DNA from: Clostridia bacterium
Lineage (GTDB): Bacteria > Bacillota > Clostridia > TANB77 > CAG-508
NCBI GenBank assembly: GCA_022791735.1
Contig: JAAVZQ010000081.1
Location: forward strand, 1 to 6,615
Direction of reading: 5' to 3'
DNA length: 6,615 nucleotides
The position numbers and the translations under genes are program-made. Position 1 is the stretch's first letter. Each line of letters opens with the position of its first letter. Under the pieces are notes generated by a model. The model saw only the letters and a program-made list of their open reading frames with translations, was not told the DNA's origin and made no database searches. Shown one piece after another: positions 6,114 through 6,615 of this stretch.

Positions 6114-6310
6114 GTTACAATTCACAGCTTTATAGTTTCGTTTGTCCTGCTAGTTTGGTAGTTATTAATAATTTCAAGAAAAGCTCATAATGAAAGAAAA
6201 GGTAATTTGCTATGCTTAGGACATTTTCTAAAGTGTAGGAGAATTCTTTGAAATTACTAATATGGCTGCCCTGAGCGGACTTTGAGGTTTGACTAGCTGT
6301 GAATTGTAAC
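6114..6310. repeat. Long imperfect palindromic repeat, copy 2
   Basis: This 197-base element starts eight bases after the protease stop codon. Its ends are a perfect 16-base inverted repeat, GTTACAATTCACAGCT (6114-6129) and AGCTGTGAATTGTAAC (6295-6310). The interior matches copy 1 closely along most of its length: GTCCTGC, TAGTTATTAATAATT, GCTATGCT, ACATTTTCT, AGTGTAGGAG and GAGCGGACTTT all recur. In the main arm, copy 1 has AGTAG against CTACT and copy 2 has GGTAG against CTGCC, so pairing survives base changes. It separates the protease from the tRNA operon and could terminate or insulate transcription. No protein is likely. Confidence 0.85.
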
Positions 6311-6318
6311 AAATTTAG

Positions 6319-6376
6319 AAAAAATTTAAAAAATTTTGAAAAATGTATTGACAAATTTGTATAAATTTAGTATACT
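6319..6376 (+). promoter_or_regulatory. Strong promoter of the tRNA operon
   Basis: TTGACA (6348-6353) is a perfect -35, followed by a 17-base spacer and TATACT (6371-6376), one base off consensus. Runs of A and T at 6319-6343 directly upstream resemble an UP element as seen at rRNA and tRNA promoters. The first tRNA begins 20 bases after the -10. Confidence 0.85.
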
Positions 6377-6396
6377 AAACTTCGCCGAGAGAAAAT

Positions 6397-6472
6397 GGGC
6401 GCTTAGCTCAGCTGGGAGAGCATCTGCCTTACAAGCAGGAGGTCATAGGTTCGAGCCCTATAGCGCCCACCA
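6397..6472 (+). tRNA. tRNA-Val (UAC)
   Basis: Acceptor arms GGGCGCT and AGCGCCC pair. The D arm is GCTC/GAGC. The anticodon stem TCTGC/GCAGG holds the seven-base loop CTTACAA, with anticodon TAC. The T arm has TTCGAGC. CCA is encoded (6470-6472). The loop size is normal, so this is not a candidate four-base-reading tRNA. Confidence 0.95.
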
Positions 6473-6483
6473 TTTTTTTATAC

Positions 6484-6560
6484 GGCCTGGTAGTTCAGTT
6501 GGTTAGAACGCTAGCCTGTCACGCTAGAGGTCGACGGTTCGAGCCCGTTCCAGGTCGCCA
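6484..6560 (+). tRNA. tRNA-Asp (GUC)
   Basis: Acceptor GGCCTGG pairs with CCAGGTC, including one G-T wobble. The anticodon stem CTAGC/GCTAG encloses CTGTCAC with anticodon GTC. The T loop is TTCGAGC, the discriminator is G, and CCA is encoded (6558-6560). It lies 11 bases after tRNA-Val, in the same transcript. Confidence 0.95.
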
Positions 6561-6579
6561 TTTTTATTGTTTAATATTT

Positions 6580-6615
6580 GCCTTGATAGCTCAGTTGGTA
6601 GAGCAAAGGACTGAA
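6580..6615 (+). tRNA. tRNA-Phe (GAA), truncated by the window edge
   Basis: GCCTTGA, TA, the D arm GCTC/GAGC and the anticodon 5' arm AAGGA are followed by CTGAA, which places GAA at the anticodon as the window ends. The sequence resembles bacterial tRNA-Phe. The 3' half is outside the window, and the cluster probably continues. Confidence 0.8.

Noticed and set aside
129..6310. Composite transposon made of the two flanking repeats
   Set aside because: The enclosed genes are ordinary chromosomal housekeeping genes and no transposase is present; two copies of a dispersed repeat are a simpler explanation.

Overview
The window is AT-rich, low-GC Firmicutes-type DNA. All six genes end in TAA, Arg is mostly AGA, and the -35/-10 boxes and Shine-Dalgarno sites are Gram-positive in style. 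The ftsE-ftsX-coiled-coil M23-S41 gene order points to an uncultured or gut-type Clostridia (inference; no search was run).

Layout. The left edge (1-128) is the upstream region of a minus-strand gene lying just outside the window: a promoter at 55-83 and a Shine-Dalgarno at 8-12. A long palindromic repeat follows (129-311). Then come rnhA (RNase HI, 348-786), a GC-richer hairpin (802-862), a ROK sugar kinase (930-1828), an AT-rich gap with a good promoter (1928-1956), and the cell-envelope operon: ftsE (2004-2692), ftsX (2682-3575), a secreted coiled-coil M23 hydrolase (3592-4779), a hairpin terminator, and an S41/Ctp processing protease (4900-6105). A second copy of the palindromic repeat (6114-6310) follows the protease. 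A near-perfect promoter then drives a tRNA cluster: Val-UAC, Asp-GUC and a Phe-GAA cut by the right edge.

The main finding is a recoding pattern. rnhA, the ROK kinase (twice) and ftsE (twice) are each interrupted by one extra C, and every time that C creates an in-frame CGG codon immediately before GGA or GGT. Skipping the C restores a full-length protein with all catalytic motifs, and the next codon is always a Gly that the family conserves. I scanned every CGG in the window. All five in-frame CGG codons are such +1 sites. None is used as ordinary Arg in about 1,760 codons. Eight out-of-frame CGG trinucleotides in the same genes cause no shift. This fits a genome in which CGG is not a normal Arg codon and CGGN is read with a +1 shift as Gly, by A-site slippage or by a four-base-reading tRNA. 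I therefore annotate the broken genes as intact genes with +1 recoding sites, not as pseudogenes.

Functionally, FtsEX is an ABC-type complex that usually controls a coiled-coil peptidoglycan hydrolase across the membrane. Here the hydrolase gene follows directly, and a membrane-anchored Ctp protease follows that, so the block looks like a wall-remodelling module for division. FtsE, its ATPase, needs two successive recoding events.
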